Positions 36,570 to 46,907 of a stretch of DNA of 64,000 nucleotides are shown here, piece after piece. The DNA comes from Parazoarcus communis (GTDB lineage: Bacteria > Pseudomonadota > Gammaproteobacteria > Burkholderiales > Rhodocyclaceae). The translations under genes and the position numbers were made by a program. The stretch lies in NCBI RefSeq assembly GCF_003111645.1, contig NZ_CP022187.1:2542001-2606000 (forward strand). Reading direction: 5' to 3'. Position 1 is the first letter of the stretch. Each line of letters begins with the position of its first letter. The notes beneath the pieces are model-generated. The model searched no databases. It worked only from the letters and a program-made list of their open reading frames with translations, and had not been told where the DNA came from.

Positions 36570-37550
36570 TTAACCGAGCTTCTCGAGCCCAGCCGGCGGC
36601 CAGTTTTCCAGTTTCATCCCCAGGGTCAGCCCACGAGTGGCCAACACTTCCTTGATCTCATTCAGCGACTTGCGGCCGAGGTTCGGCGTCTTGAGCAACT
36701 CGGTTTCGGTACGCTGGATCAGATCACCGATGTAATAGATGTTCTCGGCCTTGAGACAATTGGCCGAACGCACCGTCAACTCGAGATCATCAACCGGGCG
36801 CAACAACACCGGGTCAATCGTCACTTCAGGCTTCACGACATCGGTAACCGGCGTGCCTTCGAGGTCGGCAAACACCGACAGCTGATCCATCAGCACGCGA
36901 GCCGCATAACGGATCGCCTCTTCCGGATCAACAGCACCGTTGGTCTCGATATCGATAACCAGTCTGTCCAGATCGGTACGCTGTTCCACACGAGCGCTTT
37001 CGACCAGGTAGCTCACGCGCCGAACAGGACTGAAGGAGGCATCGAGAACGATGCGTCCGATAGTCTTGCTCTCGCCATTCGCCGGCCGGCTCGTGCCCGG
37101 AACATAACCGCGGCCTTCCTCGATCTTGATCTGCATATCGAGGTTGCCACCGGGTGCCAGATGCGCAATCACATGCCCCGGGTTGATGATATCGACGTCA
37201 TGTCCGGTTTCGATATCGGCGGCAGTCACCAAGCCTTCACCCGACTTGACGAGACGAAGAGTCGTCTCGCTGCGGTTGTGGAGTTTGAACACCACACCCT
37301 TCAGGTTGAGCAGGAGATCGACGATATCTTCACGCATGCCATCCAGCGTCGAGTACTCGTGCAGGACGCCTTCGATCGTCACTTCCGTCGCTGCATGCCC
37401 CGGCAGCGAGGAAAGGAGGATGCGCCGCAGCGCATTCCCCAGGGTATGGCCAAACCCGCGCTCGAACGGTTCCATCGTCACTCTCGCCTGGACGGGCGAG
37501 ATGCTCTGGACGTCGATGATGCGCGGTTTCAGCAGTGCATTGCTTTGCAT
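36570..37550 (-). CDS. rpoA: RNA polymerase alpha subunit
   Basis: This 326-residue alpha subunit has the N-terminal assembly domain ([26 protein letters not shown]) and, after a linker near 235, the C-terminal DNA- and activator-binding domain ([21 protein letters not shown] in outline, ending LEKLG). The GAGGA ribosome site lies 6-7 bases before the ATG at 37550, but directly abuts an ATG at 37556, so 37550 is chosen. It is coupled with rpsD upstream and rplQ downstream, the conserved alpha-operon order. Confidence 0.97.
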   Translation of the reverse strand: MQSNALLKPRIIDVQSISPVQARVTMEPFERGFGHTLGNALRRILLSSLPGHAATEVTIEGVLHEYSTLDGMREDIVDLLLNLKGVVFKLHNRSETTLRLVKSGEGLVTAADIETGHDVDIINPGHVIAHLAPGGNLDMQIKIEEGRGYVPGTSRPANGESKTIGRIVLDASFSPVRRVSYLVESARVEQRTDLDRLVIDIETNGAVDPEEAIRYAARVLMDQLSVFADLEGTPVTDVVKPEVTIDPVLLRPVDDLELTVRSANCLKAENIYYIGDLIQRTETELLKTPNLGRKSLNEIKEVLATRGLTLGMKLENWPPAGLEKLG

Positions 37551-37585
37551 CAACATTTCCTCGGAACTAGAAGCTCGACTCCCAA

Positions 37586-38215
37586 TTAGCGGGAGTACAG
37601 TTCCACAACCAGACCTTCGTTGATTGTGGGCGGCAGTTCGCTACGCTGCGGGTAGGCCTTGAAGACACCCTTACCAGCCTTGGCATCCATCTCGATCCAC
37701 TCGGGAAAGCCGCGGGACTCAGCTGCTTCAAGCGCAGCCTTGACACGCAGATGACCACGAACGCGCTCAACGAGTTCGACCACGTCGCCCGGCTTGACCA
37801 GGTACGACGGGATGTTCACACGCTTGCCATTCACGAGGACGCCGTTGTGACGAACAACCTGGCGCGATTCAGCACGCGAACCACCGAAGCCCATGCGATA
37901 GGCAACGGAGTCGAGACGACCTTCGAGCAGCTGCAGCAGGTTTTCACCCGTCTGACCGCGACGACGATCGGCTTCGGAATAAACACGGCGGAACTGCGCT
38001 TCGAGCACGCCGTAAAGACGACGGATCTTCTGCTTTTCGCGAAGTTGTACGCCATAGCCGGAAAGACGCTGACCGGAACGCTGACCATGCTGGCCGGGCG
38101 CATAGGCACGACGCTCGATGGCGCATTTATCGGTGAAGCACTTCTCAGCCTTCAGGAACAGTTTTTCACCCTCGCGACGGCACTGACGGCACTTCGGGTC
38201 GAGATTACGAGCCAC
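37586..38215 (-). CDS. rpsD: 30S ribosomal protein S4
   Basis: This 209-residue S4 has an N-terminal CxxC-containing segment ([12 protein letters not shown]) and the S4 RNA-binding fold ([26 protein letters not shown]). S4 is a primary 16S assembly protein and, in enterics, the translational repressor of the alpha operon, binding the rpsM leader. The order rpsM-rpsK-rpsD-rpoA-rplQ is conserved here. Cysteines 15 and 18 could bind zinc, but the full four-Cys set is not present. Confidence 0.97.
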   Translation of the reverse strand: MARNLDPKCRQCRREGEKLFLKAEKCFTDKCAIERRAYAPGQHGQRSGQRLSGYGVQLREKQKIRRLYGVLEAQFRRVYSEADRRRGQTGENLLQLLEGRLDSVAYRMGFGGSRAESRQVVRHNGVLVNGKRVNIPSYLVKPGDVVELVERVRGHLRVKAALEAAESRGFPEWIEMDAKAGKGVFKAYPQRSELPPTINEGLVVELYSR

Positions 38216-38226
38216 GTTTCAACTCC

Positions 38227-38616
38227 TTAGATACGGCGCTTTTTGGGCGGACGGCAGCCGTTGTGCGGGATCGGCGTGATATCGGTGATGCTGGAGATCT
38301 TGATCCCCAGTGCATTCAACGCACGAACCGCAGACTCACGCCCTGGGCCGGGGCCCTTGATGCGCACTTCAAGATTCTTGATGCCGCATTCCAGCGCCAC
38401 TTTGCCAGCCGCTTCGCCTGCGACCTGAGCAGCAAACGGCGTGCTCTTGCGCGAACCCTTGAAGCCAGCGCCGCCTGAGGTTGCCCATGAAAGAGCATTG
38501 CCTTGACGGTCGGTGATCGTAATGATCGTGTTGTTGAAGCTCGCGTGAACGTGCACGATTCCTTCAGCGACGTTCTTCTTGATCTTCTTACGGACCTTTG
38601 TTGCAGTCTTAGCCAT
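38227..38616 (-). CDS. rpsK: 30S ribosomal protein S11
   Basis: This 129-residue S11 has the typical [19 protein letters not shown] and the C-terminus [18 protein letters not shown]. It lies on the 30S platform near the mRNA exit. Spacing to rpsM upstream is 12 bases and to rpsD downstream 11 bases, so all are one transcript. The basic, unstructured N-terminus (KVRKKIKKN) is standard. Confidence 0.97.
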   Translation of the reverse strand: MAKTATKVRKKIKKNVAEGIVHVHASFNNTIITITDRQGNALSWATSGGAGFKGSRKSTPFAAQVAGEAAGKVALECGIKNLEVRIKGPGPGRESAVRALNALGIKISSITDITPIPHNGCRPPKKRRI

Positions 38617-38628
38617 AATTAAATCCTA

Positions 38629-38991
38629 TCACTTCTTGCCAGCGATCGACTTGCGCGGGCCCTTGCGGGTACGAGCATTGGTCTTGGTGCGCTGACCGCG
38701 ACACGGCAAACCACGACGGTGACGGACACCACGGTAGCAACCCAGGTCCATCAGACGCTTGATGTTCATGGTGACTTCGCGACGCAGGTCGCCTTCTACC
38801 ACAAACCGAGCCACTTCATCGCGCAGCTTCTCCATGTCCGACTCCGTAAGGTCCTTGACCTTGACGTTGCGGGCAATAGCAGCAGCATCGCAAATCTTTT
38901 GAGCACGCGAACGGCCGATCCCATAGACAGCGGTCAGCGCGATCTCGGCATGCTTGTGGTTGGGAATGTTTACCCCAGCAATACGGGCCAT
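38629..38991 (-). CDS. rpsM: 30S ribosomal protein S13
   Basis: This 120-residue S13 starts [21 protein letters not shown] and carries the [11 protein letters not shown] helix-hairpin-helix. Its basic tail ([19 protein letters not shown]) reaches the decoding-centre tRNAs. It is the first gene of the alpha operon; a promoter and a short AT-rich leader lie between it and rpmJ. S4 feedback on this leader is known in enterics but was not tested here. Confidence 0.97.
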   Translation of the reverse strand: MARIAGVNIPNHKHAEIALTAVYGIGRSRAQKICDAAAIARNVKVKDLTESDMEKLRDEVARFVVEGDLRREVTMNIKRLMDLGCYRGVRHRRGLPCRGQRTKTNARTRKGPRKSIAGKK

Positions 38992-39019
38992 TCGTTTACC
39001 CCAAAACGCTAAACATTAA

Positions 39020-39048
39020 ATTTTAATACCTAGGACTGACAAGATCAA
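39020..39048 (-). promoter_or_regulatory. alpha-operon promoter overlapping the rpmJ stop codon
   Basis: On the minus strand TTGATC (39043-39048) and TAAAAT (39020-39025) are 17 bases apart, a near-consensus sigma70 promoter 29 bases before rpsM. The TGA of the -35 box is the rpmJ stop codon. The region after it is unusually AT-rich for this chromosome. Confidence 0.55.
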
Positions 39049-39158
39049 CCCTGGCGCTGCTTGTGTCGCGGATCGGTGCAGATAACGCGCACCACACCCT
39101 TGCGACGGATGATCTTGCAATTGCGGCAGATCCTCTTTACTGAAGCCTGAACTCTCAT
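39045..39158 (-). CDS. rpmJ: 50S ribosomal protein L36
   Basis: This 37-residue L36 ([20 protein letters not shown], ending RHKQRQG) is too short for most gene callers. The zinc ligands Cys11, Cys14, Cys27 and His32 are all present, so it is the zinc-binding form. A strong AGGAG ribosome site lies 7 bases before the ATG. It sits between the infA remnant and rpsM, its conserved place. Confidence 0.96.
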   Translation of the reverse strand: MRVQASVKRICRNCKIIRRKGVVRVICTDPRHKQRQG

Positions 39159-39183
39159 GCTTTGCTCCTGTTTCTAATATCTT

Positions 39184-39344
39184 CTACATGGTCCGGAACA
39201 CGATCCGACCCTTTGGCCGGGTCACTCGGCGTCAGCTGGACCGCTACCTGTTCTTGCGAAAGACAGCAGGCAATCGAGCCTGCCGCTTCCGAAGATGCGC
39301 TCGCGCAACCTGGGGTCGCATTCGAGCCTGACTCTGGCCGCCAT
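39184..39344 (-). pseudogene. infA: decayed infA (translation initiation factor IF-1) remnant
   Basis: In most betaproteobacteria infA lies between secY and rpmJ. Here that slot holds no intact IF-1 frame. The 3' end is still clear: VQLTPSDPAKG in one frame, then, after a one-base insertion in AAAGGG, GRIVFRTM and a stop in the next frame, against the IF-1 ending VxLTPYDLSKGRIVFR. Upstream, nucleotide traces of the NATFRV and HISGKMR segments can be seen in shifted frames with deletions between them. The stretch from a possible ATG (39344) to the stop is 161 bases, against about 219 for infA. A functional IF-1 gene must lie elsewhere. The 3' match is firm; the 5' traces are tentative. Confidence 0.75.
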
Positions 39345-39403
39345 CCCGGAGGACCCTGGGGCCCTACCGGAATCCTGATCACACCACTCGCCGTTGCCGG
39401 CGA

Positions 39404-40729
39404 TCACCTCATCGGGAGACCTGCTCCCTTGAAGTTCGCCTTCTTCAACAGGCTTTCGTACTGGTGCGACATGACGTACGCCTGAACCTGTGCCATGAAG
39501 TCCATCGTTACGACCACGATGATCAGCAGCGAGGTCCCGCCGAAATAGAACGGTACGTTCCACTTCAGGATCAGAAACTCGGGCAACAGGCAGACCAGCG
39601 TGATATACACCGCACCGGCCAACGTAAGACGCATCAGAATCTTGTCGATATAGCGCGCCGTCTGATCGCCCGGACGGATTCCAGGGACAAAAGCACCGCT
39701 CTTCTTCAGGTTATCTGCAGTTTCGCGGGCGTTGAACACCAGAGCCGTATAGAAAAAGCAGAAAAACACGATCGCGACTGCGTACAACATGACATAGATC
39801 GGCTGCCCGGGAGCGAGCGTAGATGAAATGTCACGCAACCACGTCATGCCCTCTGACGCACCGAACCACTGCCCCAGCGTTGCCGGGAACAGGATGATAC
39901 TCGAGGCGAAAATCGGTGGAATCACACCCGACATGTTCAGCTTCAGCGGAAGATGGGAGCTCTGCCCACCGTACACCTTGTTGCCGACCTGACGCTTTGC
40001 GTAATTCACCAGGATCTTTCGTTGTCCTCGTTCGACAAAGACCACAAACCCTGTCACCACCACTACCAGCACACAGATCAGCAACGCAGTGAAAGGATGC
40101 ATCGCACCGGTACGAACCAGTTCGAACAACCCGCCAATCGCGCTAGGCAAACCTGCAGCAATACCGGCAAAGATGATGATGGAAATGCCGTTGCCAATGC
40201 CACGCTCGGTGATCTGCTCCCCCAGCCACATCAGGAACATCGTTCCCGTGACCAGAGTCGCTACGCTCACCAGCCGGAACGTCAGCCCCGGATCGAGCAC
40301 CAGCCCGGCCTGCCCTTCGAGCGCCATTGCAATCCCGAGGGACTGCGCTAATGCCAGCACCAGGGTACCGTAACGCGTGTACTGGGTGATCTTGCGCCGG
40401 CCAGCCTCACCTTCCTTTTTCAGGGCCTCGAAGTGAGGCACTGCCACCGTCATCAACTGCATGATGATGGACGCGGAAATGTAAGGCATGATCCCCAGCG
40501 CGAAGATCGTGAAGCGCGACAGCGCCCCGCCAGAAAAAAGGTTGAAGACCCCAAGGATTCCGCCGGCTTGCGACTGGAACAACTCCGCAAGCCGTTCGGG
40601 ATCAATTCCGGGAACGGGAATGTGAGCGCCGAGGCGATAAACAATCAAGGCACCGAGCAAAAACAGCAGTCGGTTCTTGAGATCGCCAAAACGCCCGGGA
40701 TTCCCTACCGCGGCAGCTGGTTTGGCCAC
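39404..40729 (-). CDS. secY: preprotein translocase subunit SecY
   Basis: This 441-residue SecY has ten membrane helices, an N-terminus with [21 protein letters not shown], the plug region after [13 protein letters not shown], and cytosolic loops with [19 protein letters not shown] and [26 protein letters not shown] sequence. It forms the protein-conducting channel with SecE and SecG. It is the penultimate gene of the spc operon, 14 bases after rplO; the infA remnant follows. Confidence 0.97.
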   Translation of the reverse strand: MAKPAAAVGNPGRFGDLKNRLLFLLGALIVYRLGAHIPVPGIDPERLAELFQSQAGGILGVFNLFSGGALSRFTIFALGIMPYISASIIMQLMTVAVPHFEALKKEGEAGRRKITQYTRYGTLVLALAQSLGIAMALEGQAGLVLDPGLTFRLVSVATLVTGTMFLMWLGEQITERGIGNGISIIIFAGIAAGLPSAIGGLFELVRTGAMHPFTALLICVLVVVVTGFVVFVERGQRKILVNYAKRQVGNKVYGGQSSHLPLKLNMSGVIPPIFASSIILFPATLGQWFGASEGMTWLRDISSTLAPGQPIYVMLYAVAIVFFCFFYTALVFNARETADNLKKSGAFVPGIRPGDQTARYIDKILMRLTLAGAVYITLVCLLPEFLILKWNVPFYFGGTSLLIIVVVTMDFMAQVQAYVMSHQYESLLKKANFKGAGLPMR

Positions 40730-40743
40730 AATCGTACCTTTGC

Positions 40744-41181
40744 TTACTCAGCCGAGACGGAACCGCCGGCGGCCTCGATGGCAGCGCGTGCGCCACGAGT
40801 AGCACCAACGCCCCGAAGGATCACTTTCTTGCTGATTTCGCCCGACAGAACAACCTTTGCCGAAAGCGAGTCAGCCGGAACGATTCCAGCCTGCATCAAT
40901 ACCAGCAGATCCACTTCCTCGACCGGCAGAGCAGCCAGTTCGGACAGGCGGACTTCAGCATTGCGAGCACGCGTCAGCGAGACAAAGCCACGCTTCGGCA
41001 GGCGGCGCTGCAGGGGCATCTGACCGCCCTCGAAGCCAACCTTGTGGAAACCGCCGGCACGGGACTTCTGTCCCTTGTGACCACGGCCGCAGGTCTTGCC
41101 CAGGCCGCTACCGATACCACGACCTACGCGCTTGGCTGCAGACTTCGAGCCAGCGCCCGGTTTAATCGTATTCAGGCGCAT
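40744..41181 (-). CDS. rplO: 50S ribosomal protein L15
   Basis: This 145-residue L15 begins [20 protein letters not shown] and has the Gly-rich [20 protein letters not shown] tail that threads into 23S rRNA, then the globular C-terminal half. It is a late assembly protein of the 50S subunit. The stop lies 14 bases before the secY start. Confidence 0.97.
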   Translation of the reverse strand: MRLNTIKPGAGSKSAAKRVGRGIGSGLGKTCGRGHKGQKSRAGGFHKVGFEGGQMPLQRRLPKRGFVSLTRARNAEVRLSELAALPVEEVDLLVLMQAGIVPADSLSAKVVLSGEISKKVILRGVGATRGARAAIEAAGGSVSAE

Positions 41182-41182
41182 A

Positions 41183-41365
41183 TCAAGCCTCGTACTTAAC
41201 CAGATAGGACACCTTGTTGATCATGCCGCGAACTTCCGGCGTATCGATCAACTCGACGCAGTGGTTCAGGCGACGAAGGCCCAGACCACGAACCGTCGCG
41301 CGGTGCGATTGCTTGGTTCCGATCACGCTTTTCACAAGCGTGACCTTGATTTTCTTGTCGGTCAT
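41183..41365 (-). CDS. rpmD: 50S ribosomal protein L30
   Basis: This 60-residue L30 ([20 protein letters not shown], then [21 protein letters not shown]) is the short bacterial form. It begins 3 bases after rpsE and ends one base before rplO starts, as expected in a tightly packed spc operon. Confidence 0.96.
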   Translation of the reverse strand: MTDKKIKVTLVKSVIGTKQSHRATVRGLGLRRLNHCVELIDTPEVRGMINKVSYLVKYEA

Positions 41366-41368
41366 CGC

Positions 41369-41893
41369 TTACCCCAGAATCTCTTCGACGGTCTTGCCGC
41401 GCTTGGCTGCAATCTCCGACGGGGTGTTGATCGCCATCAGCCCGTTGATCGTGGCACGCACCACGTTGTACGGGTTGGTCGAACCGATGCACTTGCAGAT
41501 GATGTCGGTAACGCCCATCACCTCGAACACAGCGCGCATCGGACCACCGGCAATGATGCCGGTACCGCCGGGAGCCGGCTGCATGAGCACCGAGGCGGCG
41601 CCGTGCTTGCCGATCACGGTATGCTGAAGCGTACCGTTCTTGAGCGACACCTTAGCCAGCTTGCGACGGGCTTCGTCCATCGCCTTCTGAACTGCCACCG
41701 GAACTTCACGGGACTTGCCCTTGCCCATACCGATGCCGCCATCGCCATCGCCCACCACGGTCAGTGCAGCGAAGCCGAGAATACGACCACCCTTCACAAC
41801 CTTGGTAACGCGATTGATCGCGACCATCTTTTCGCGCATGCCGTCGTCGCGCTCCTCGGAGGCTTGCGGGCGCTTGGTTTGCTGCTTAGCCAT
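41369..41893 (-). CDS. rpsE: 30S ribosomal protein S5
   Basis: This 174-residue S5 has the double-stranded-RNA-binding half ([19 protein letters not shown]) and the ribosomal fold with [19 protein letters not shown]5 lines the mRNA entry tunnel and affects accuracy. The spectinomycin-contact loop ([10 protein letters not shown]) is wild-type, so resistance is not predicted. Confidence 0.97.
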   Translation of the reverse strand: MAKQQTKRPQASEERDDGMREKMVAINRVTKVVKGGRILGFAALTVVGDGDGGIGMGKGKSREVPVAVQKAMDEARRKLAKVSLKNGTLQHTVIGKHGAASVLMQPAPGGTGIIAGGPMRAVFEVMGVTDIICKCIGSTNPYNVVRATINGLMAINTPSEIAAKRGKTVEEILG

Positions 41894-41905
41894 TCGAATC
41901 CTCGC

Positions 41906-42259
41906 TTAGAACTTAAGGCCGCCTTCGCGGGCAGCCTCAGCCAACGTCTTGACGCGGCCGTGATAGAGGAAGCCCGAGCGGTCAAACGCAACCGTCTCGA
42001 TCCCGGCAGCCTTGGCGCGCTCGGCAATCAACTTGCCGACCACTGCAGCTGCTTGTTTGTTGCCGCCATTGGCAAGCTCGGCACGAACCGCAGGTTCGAC
42101 GGTGGAGGCAGCCGCGAGTACGCGGGAGCCGCAGCCGGAAATCACCTGGGCATACATGTGCGCATTGGAACGGAACACGGTGAGGCGCACCGCCTTGAGC
42201 TCCGCGAGCTTGGCGCGAGTTTTACGCGCACGGCGAAGACGAGTTTCTTTTCTGTTCAT
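41906..42259 (-). CDS. rplR: 50S ribosomal protein L18
   Basis: This 117-residue L18 has a basic N-terminus ([18 protein letters not shown]) and the fold ending [25 protein letters not shown]. It binds 5S rRNA together with L5 and L25. It sits 12 bases after rplF and 12 bases before rpsE. Confidence 0.97.
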   Translation of the reverse strand: MNRKETRLRRARKTRAKLAELKAVRLTVFRSNAHMYAQVISGCGSRVLAAASTVEPAVRAELANGGNKQAAAVVGKLIAERAKAAGIETVAFDRSGFLYHGRVKTLAEAAREGGLKF

Positions 42260-42270
42260 GACGAACCGCC

Positions 42271-42804
42271 TTACTTCTTCTTGGTTTCCTTGAGCACAAC
42301 CACTTCGTCCGAATAACGGACGCCCTTGCCCTTGTAGGGTTCGGGAGCGCGGTATGCCCGCACCTCGGCCGCGACCTGACCGACTTGCTGCTTGTCGATA
42401 CCCTTGATCACGATCTCGGTTTGAGTGGGAGTTTCAGCCTTCACGCCGGCGGGCAACTGGTGCACGACGGGGTGGGAGAAACCCAGCGAGAGATTCAACT
42501 TGTCGCCCTGAGCCTGCGCGCGATAACCAACGCCGACCAGGTTGAGCTTGCGCTCGAAGCCCTTCGTCACGCCGGTAACCATGTTGTTCACCAACGAACG
42601 CACGGTTCCGGACATGGCGCCAGCATTGACGACACCTTCGCGCGCCTTGCACACGAGGTTGTCGCCATCGCGCTCGACCGTCACTGCCGAGCTGAGCGCC
42701 TGGCGGATGACACCGAGCGGCCCCTTGACCGCGATTTCGGCTGCCGAGATCGTAACCTCGACACCACTCGGAATTGCGACCGGATTCTTAGCTACACGAG
42801 ACAT
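42271..42804 (-). CDS. rplF: 50S ribosomal protein L6
   Basis: This 177-residue L6 has two copies of the L6 fold; the conserved C-terminal motif [16 protein letters not shown] is present. It binds 23S rRNA near the sarcin-ricin loop and stalk base. The start [17 protein letters not shown] is standard. Confidence 0.97.
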   Translation of the reverse strand: MSRVAKNPVAIPSGVEVTISAAEIAVKGPLGVIRQALSSAVTVERDGDNLVCKAREGVVNAGAMSGTVRSLVNNMVTGVTKGFERKLNLVGVGYRAQAQGDKLNLSLGFSHPVVHQLPAGVKAETPTQTEIVIKGIDKQQVGQVAAEVRAYRAPEPYKGKGVRYSDEVVVLKETKKK

Positions 42805-42815
42805 GAAATCCCCCT

Positions 42816-43211
42816 TTAGGCCACGAGGCAGATGACTTCACCGCCAACCCGGCTGGAGCGGGCTGCACGATCGGTCATCACACCACGGGGCGTCGACACG
42901 ATGGCGACACCCAGACCATTCATCACGCGCGGCAGATCTTCGCTGCCCTTGTACACGCGGAGGCCGGGACGGCTGACGCGGTCAATGCGCTCGATAACCG
43001 GACGACCGGCGTAATACTTCAGCGCAACTTCAAGCTGCGCCTTGCCGTCTGCGTCATGCACGACGTAACCGTCGATATAGCCTTCGTCCTGAAGAACCTT
43101 GGCGATTGCGACCTTAAGCTTCGACGAGGGCATGCTCACGTTCGCTTTCTGGGCTTGCTGCCCATTGCGAATACGCGTCAGCATGTCGGCGATCGGATCG
43201 GACATACTCAT
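42816..43211 (-). CDS. rpsH: 30S ribosomal protein S8
   Basis: This 131-residue S8 starts [20 protein letters not shown] and ends with the conserved [21 protein letters not shown]8 is a primary 16S binder and, in E. coli, represses the spc operon by binding the mRNA at rplE. Whether the rplE site is conserved here cannot be judged by eye. Confidence 0.97.
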   Translation of the reverse strand: MSMSDPIADMLTRIRNGQQAQKANVSMPSSKLKVAIAKVLQDEGYIDGYVVHDADGKAQLEVALKYYAGRPVIERIDRVSRPGLRVYKGSEDLPRVMNGLGVAIVSTPRGVMTDRAARSSRVGGEVICLVA

Positions 43212-43223
43212 CTTCTATTCTCC

Positions 43224-43529
43224 TTACCAGCTCGCCTTGGTCATGCCGGGCACTTCACCGCGGAAAGCAATTTCACGCAGCTTGTTACGACACAGACCAA
43301 ACTTGCGGAAAACGCCACGCGGACGACCCGTCAGAGCGCAGCGGTTACGACCACGCGAAGGACTCGAATTGCGCGGCAGCTGCTGCAGCGCGAGACGAGC
43401 GGACATGCGCTCTTCTTCCGGCAGCTTCATATCGTTGATCTGTGCGTTGAGCGCAGCACGCTTGGCGGCGTACTTCTCCACCGTCTTGCGGCGCTTTTCT
43501 TCACGATTGATCAGAGCCAGTTTCGCCAT
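43224..43529 (-). CDS. rpsN: 30S ribosomal protein S14 (zinc-free form)
   Basis: This 101-residue S14 has the long zinc-independent form, with only [22 protein letters not shown] and no paired CxxC motifs. The frame extends upstream to 43592, but the ATG at 43529 ([14 protein letters not shown]) is the family start. It lies 7 bases after rplE. Confidence 0.96.
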   Translation of the reverse strand: MAKLALINREEKRRKTVEKYAAKRAALNAQINDMKLPEEERMSARLALQQLPRNSSPSRGRNRCALTGRPRGVFRKFGLCRNKLREIAFRGEVPGMTKASW

Positions 43530-43536
43530 ATCACCC

Positions 43537-44076
43537 TCAATTCTTGAACGGGAACTTGAATGCACCCAGCAGCGCACGCGCTTCCTGGTCATTCTTAGCC
43601 GTCGTCGTGATGCTGATGTTCATCCCGCGCAGCGCGTCGATCTTGTCGTACTCGATTTCCGGGAAGATGATCTGCTCTTTGACACCGAGGTTGTAGTTGC
43701 CACGGCCATCAAAGCCCTTGGCAGCGATACCACGGAAGTCACGAACGCGCGGCAACGCGATGGTCACCAGTCGATCGAGGAATTCGTACATCTTCGGACC
43801 GCGCAGGGTGACCATGCAGCCAATCGGATAGCCGTCACGAATCTTGAAGCCGGCAATCGATTTGCGAGCTTTCGTCGCTACCGGCTTCTGACCAGCAATC
43901 TTGGTCATGTCGCCGATTGCGTGCTCGAGCACTTTCTTGTCACCAACAGCTTCACCCACACCCATATTCAGGGTGATCTTGGTGATGCGCGGCACTTCCA
44001 TGACGGACTTGTAGCCAAACTGCTTGAGCAGCTCGGGCACTACAGCGTCCTTATAAACTTGTTGCAAGCGAGCCAT
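43537..44076 (-). CDS. rplE: 50S ribosomal protein L5
   Basis: This 179-residue L5 begins [20 protein letters not shown] and contains [17 protein letters not shown] and [16 protein letters not shown]. It binds 5S rRNA and contacts the P-site tRNA. The ATG at 44076 is chosen over a GTG two codons upstream because it gives the conserved N-terminus. Confidence 0.97.
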   Translation of the reverse strand: MARLQQVYKDAVVPELLKQFGYKSVMEVPRITKITLNMGVGEAVGDKKVLEHAIGDMTKIAGQKPVATKARKSIAGFKIRDGYPIGCMVTLRGPKMYEFLDRLVTIALPRVRDFRGIAAKGFDGRGNYNLGVKEQIIFPEIEYDKIDALRGMNISITTTAKNDQEARALLGAFKFPFKN

Positions 44077-44085
44077 TGTCACTCC

Positions 44086-44403
44086 TTACGCATCCACCAG
44101 CTCGCCATTCGACTTGAAGAAGCGTGCCTTGCGGCCGTCCTCAAGCACCTTGATCCCGACGCGATCAGCTTTCTGCGACGCGGGATTGAACAGCGCGATG
44201 TTCGAAACATGGATCGGCATTTCTTTCTCGACAATGCCACCGACCTCACCCTTGAGGGGATTCGGGCGAACATGCTTCTTCACCCGGTTCACACCCTCAA
44301 CCACCAGACGCTCGTCATCTACACGACGGAGCACCGAGCCACGGCGCCCACGGTCTTTACCCGTCAGCACCACAACTTCATCACCCTTGCGGATCTTGTT
44401 CAT
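44086..44403 (-). CDS. rplX: 50S ribosomal protein L24
   Basis: This 105-residue L24 has the KOW motif ([20 protein letters not shown]) and the conserved [13 protein letters not shown]. It starts 50S assembly by binding the 5' end of 23S rRNA. Gaps to rplN and rplE are 12 and 9 bases. Confidence 0.97.
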   Translation of the reverse strand: MNKIRKGDEVVVLTGKDRGRRGSVLRRVDDERLVVEGVNRVKKHVRPNPLKGEVGGIVEKEMPIHVSNIALFNPASQKADRVGIKVLEDGRKARFFKSNGELVDA

Positions 44404-44415
44404 CTCATCGACTCC

Positions 44416-44784
<369 letters not shown>

Positions 44785-44873
44785 GAATTTATCTCCAACT
44801 TATCCCGCAGCGCGGTCAGTATTGGAACCCGTCAGGGTAGGATGCCCCGACGAATCCCGGAGCAAGATTTGAA

Positions 44874-44902
44874 AGTATAACAGCTTGGCACCGGAGCGCC
44901 AA
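44874..44902 (-). promoter_or_regulatory. spc-operon promoter upstream of rplN
   Basis: On the minus strand TTGGCG (44897-44902) and TATACT (44874-44879) are separated by 17 bases. They lie 90 bases before rplN, at the boundary between rpsQ and rplN where E. coli has its spc promoter. The -35 lies in one arm and loop of an 11-bp hairpin. Confidence 0.6.
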
Positions 44903-44908
44903 GCTGTT
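44879..44908 (-). terminator. hairpin at the S10/spc operon boundary
   Basis: An 11-bp perfect stem AACAGCTTGGC/GCCAAGCTGTT with an 8-base loop follows rpsQ by 26 bases. It lacks a U-run after the stem (ATACTTTC follows), so it could be a weak terminator, a processing signal, or both. It overlaps the spc promoter. Confidence 0.5.
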
Positions 44909-44934
44909 CTTGCAAAAATTGCAAACCAACCTGA

Positions 44935-45204
44935 TCAGATCACACGTGCCTTTTCGAGCACTTGCGTTACACGCCAGGTTTTGGTCCGCGACATCGGACG
45001 ACACTCTTCGATTTCGACGAGGTCACCCTGCGTTGCAGCGCCATTTTCAACATGCGCGTGGTACTTGGCAGAACGGGTAATGATCTTGCCGTACAGCGGG
45101 TGCTTGACCCGGCGCTCGACCAGAACGGTTACCGTCTTGTCCATCTTGTCGCTCACGACACGCCCAACGAGGGCGCGGCGAACCTTTTCTGCTTGCTCGC
45201 TCAT
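44935..45204 (-). CDS. rpsQ: 30S ribosomal protein S17
   Basis: This 89-residue S17 is an OB-fold protein with [34 protein letters not shown] in outline and the C-terminal [13 protein letters not shown]. It binds the 5' domain of 16S rRNA. Its start shares one base with the rpmC stop (TAATG). It is the last gene of the S10 operon. Confidence 0.97.
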   Translation of the reverse strand: MSEQAEKVRRALVGRVVSDKMDKTVTVLVERRVKHPLYGKIITRSAKYHAHVENGAATQGDLVEIEECRPMSRTKTWRVTQVLEKARVI

Positions 45205-45395
45205 TATGCACCCGCCTTTTCGCGAAGGAGCGTACGGACACGCGCGATGTCGCGACGCACCTTACCCATTTGGCTCGTGTTGCCAAGCTGCTGTGTTGCA
45301 AGTTGCATGCGCAGGGAAAACTGCGCTTTCAACAGCTCGAGCAACTCCTGGTTCAATTCATCTGCGCTCTTGGCGCGGAGTTCACTCGCTTTCAT
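45204..45395 (-). CDS. rpmC: 50S ribosomal protein L29
   Basis: This 63-residue L29 ([31 protein letters not shown] in outline) forms two helices near the exit tunnel, a docking site for trigger factor and SRP. The start overlaps the rplP stop by four bases (ATGA), so translation is coupled. Confidence 0.97.
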   Translation of the reverse strand: MKASELRAKSADELNQELLELLKAQFSLRMQLATQQLGNTSQMGKVRRDIARVRTLLREKAGA

Positions 45396-45811
45396 GCTTG
45401 CCCCAACTGACGGGTCACAAATACGGTCTCAAGCGGAAGCTTGGCGGCGGCAAGCCGGAAAGCTTCACGCGCGAGCGCTTCGTCAACACCATCCATTTCG
45501 TAGAGCACCTTGCCCGGCTGAATCTCAGCGACCCAGTACTCGGGATTGCCCTTACCGTTACCCATTCGAACTTCAGCCGGCTTACGCGAAATCGGCTTGT
45601 CCGGGAAAATGCGGATCCAGATCCGGCCACCACGCTTGATGTGACGCGTCATTGCACGACGCGCCGCTTCAATCTGACGAGCGGTCAGGCGACCACGCCC
45701 GACTGCCTTCAGACCGAAGTCACCGAAGCTGACCTTGGCACCACGGGTGGCAACACCCGTGTTGCGGCCTTTCTGCTCCTTACGATACTTTCTTCTCGAC
45801 GGCTGCAGCAT
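45392..45811 (-). CDS. rplP: 50S ribosomal protein L16
   Basis: This 139-residue L16 begins [19 protein letters not shown] and contains [34 protein letters not shown] in outline. It is needed for peptidyl-transferase-centre assembly. Two ATGs are adjacent; the second (45811) is preferred because its AGGAG spacing is better and it gives the family N-terminus. It overlaps the rpsC stop. Confidence 0.96.
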   Translation of the reverse strand: MLQPSRRKYRKEQKGRNTGVATRGAKVSFGDFGLKAVGRGRLTARQIEAARRAMTRHIKRGGRIWIRIFPDKPISRKPAEVRMGNGKGNPEYWVAEIQPGKVLYEMDGVDEALAREAFRLAAAKLPLETVFVTRQLGQA

Positions 45812-46566
45812 CATTCACTCCTGCTATCTTCGCGGCGAGCGGGACGACGACCCGGACGGCCTTCACCATCACGGGGCGCGCCACGGCGGCCACGGCGGTT
45901 ATCGGCTTCGGGTTCTGCGACCACCGGCTGCTCGTTGCGACCAAGCATCTCGCCCTTGTAAACCCAGACCTTGATACCGATGATGCCGTACGTGGTCTTG
46001 GCTTCGGAAACACCGTAATCGATGTTTGCACGCAGGGTGTGAAGCGGCACACGACCTTCGCGGTACCACTCGGTACGCGCGATCTCGGCGCCGTTCAGAC
46101 GACCGGCACTCATGATCTTGATGCCCTGGGCACCAAGGCGCATTGCATTCTGCATCGCACGCTTCATGGCGCGACGGAACATGATGCGCTTCTCGAGCTG
46201 CTGAGCGATCGAATCGGCGATCAGCTTGGCGTCGATCTCGGGCTTGCGAACTTCTTCAATGTTCACATGCACCGGCACACCTACGATCTGCTGCAGATCG
46301 CGCTTGAGTGCTTCGATGTCTTCGCCCTTCTTGCCGATGACCACACCCGGACGCGCGCTGTACAGCGTGATGCGCGCGTTCTTGGCGGGACGCTCGATGA
46401 CCACACGCGCAACGGACGCGTGCGAAAGGCGCTTTTTCAGGTAATCCCGAACCTTCAGATCTTCCTGAAGCATTTTCGAGAAGTCCTGGCTCGATGCGTA
46501 CCAGCGGGAAGTCCAGTCACGCGTAACGGCGAGGCGGAATCCGGTGGGATGTATTTTCTGACCCAT
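45811..46566 (-). CDS. rpsC: 30S ribosomal protein S3
   Basis: This 251-residue S3 has [18 protein letters not shown], a KH domain with [15 protein letters not shown] and a C-terminal fold with [26 protein letters not shown] sequence. The last about 35 residues are an Arg/Gly/Asp-rich tail ([19 protein letters not shown]), longer than in E. coli S3 (233 residues). It lines the mRNA entry with S4 and S5. Confidence 0.97.
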   Translation of the reverse strand: MGQKIHPTGFRLAVTRDWTSRWYASSQDFSKMLQEDLKVRDYLKKRLSHASVARVVIERPAKNARITLYSARPGVVIGKKGEDIEALKRDLQQIVGVPVHVNIEEVRKPEIDAKLIADSIAQQLEKRIMFRRAMKRAMQNAMRLGAQGIKIMSAGRLNGAEIARTEWYREGRVPLHTLRANIDYGVSEAKTTYGIIGIKVWVYKGEMLGRNEQPVVAEPEADNRRGRRGAPRDGEGRPGRRPARREDSRSE

Positions 46567-46575
46567 ATATCCTCC

Positions 46576-46905
46576 TTACTCGCCGACGGTCACGTAAATG
46601 TGGCAGGTAGGCTTGGAAATACGATTTCCGCGCCCTTTCGCACGCGCCGTGAAGCGCTTGAGGGTGGTGCCCTCTTCCACATGAATCGTCTTGACCTTCA
46701 GCGCATCGATATCGGCGCCGTCATTGTGCTCGGCGTTCGCGATTGCCGATTCGACAACCTTGCGAATGATCTTTGCGCCCTTTTTCGGCGAAAAAGCCAG
46801 GACATTCAGAGCCTGATCAACGGAACGACCGCGAACCAGATCGGCCACGAGGCGGCCTTTCTGCGCTGAGAGGCGCACACCACGGAGAATTGCTTTGGTT
46901 TCCAT
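46576..46905 (-). CDS. rplV: 50S ribosomal protein L22
   Basis: This 109-residue L22 has the beta-hairpin that reaches the exit tunnel ([20 protein letters not shown]). The hairpin tip is not deleted, so macrolide resistance of that type is not predicted. It lies between rpsS and rpsC with spacings of 2 and 9 bases. Confidence 0.97.
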   Translation of the reverse strand: METKAILRGVRLSAQKGRLVADLVRGRSVDQALNVLAFSPKKGAKIIRKVVESAIANAEHNDGADIDALKVKTIHVEEGTTLKRFTARAKGRGNRISKPTCHIYVTVGE

Positions 46906-46907
46906 GA

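Noticed and set aside
39155..39382. A minus-strand 75-codon open frame in the secY-rpmJ gap as an intact small gene
   Set aside because: Only its last third resembles IF-1, and the true IF-1 ending is in another frame; the frame as a whole is not a plausible protein.
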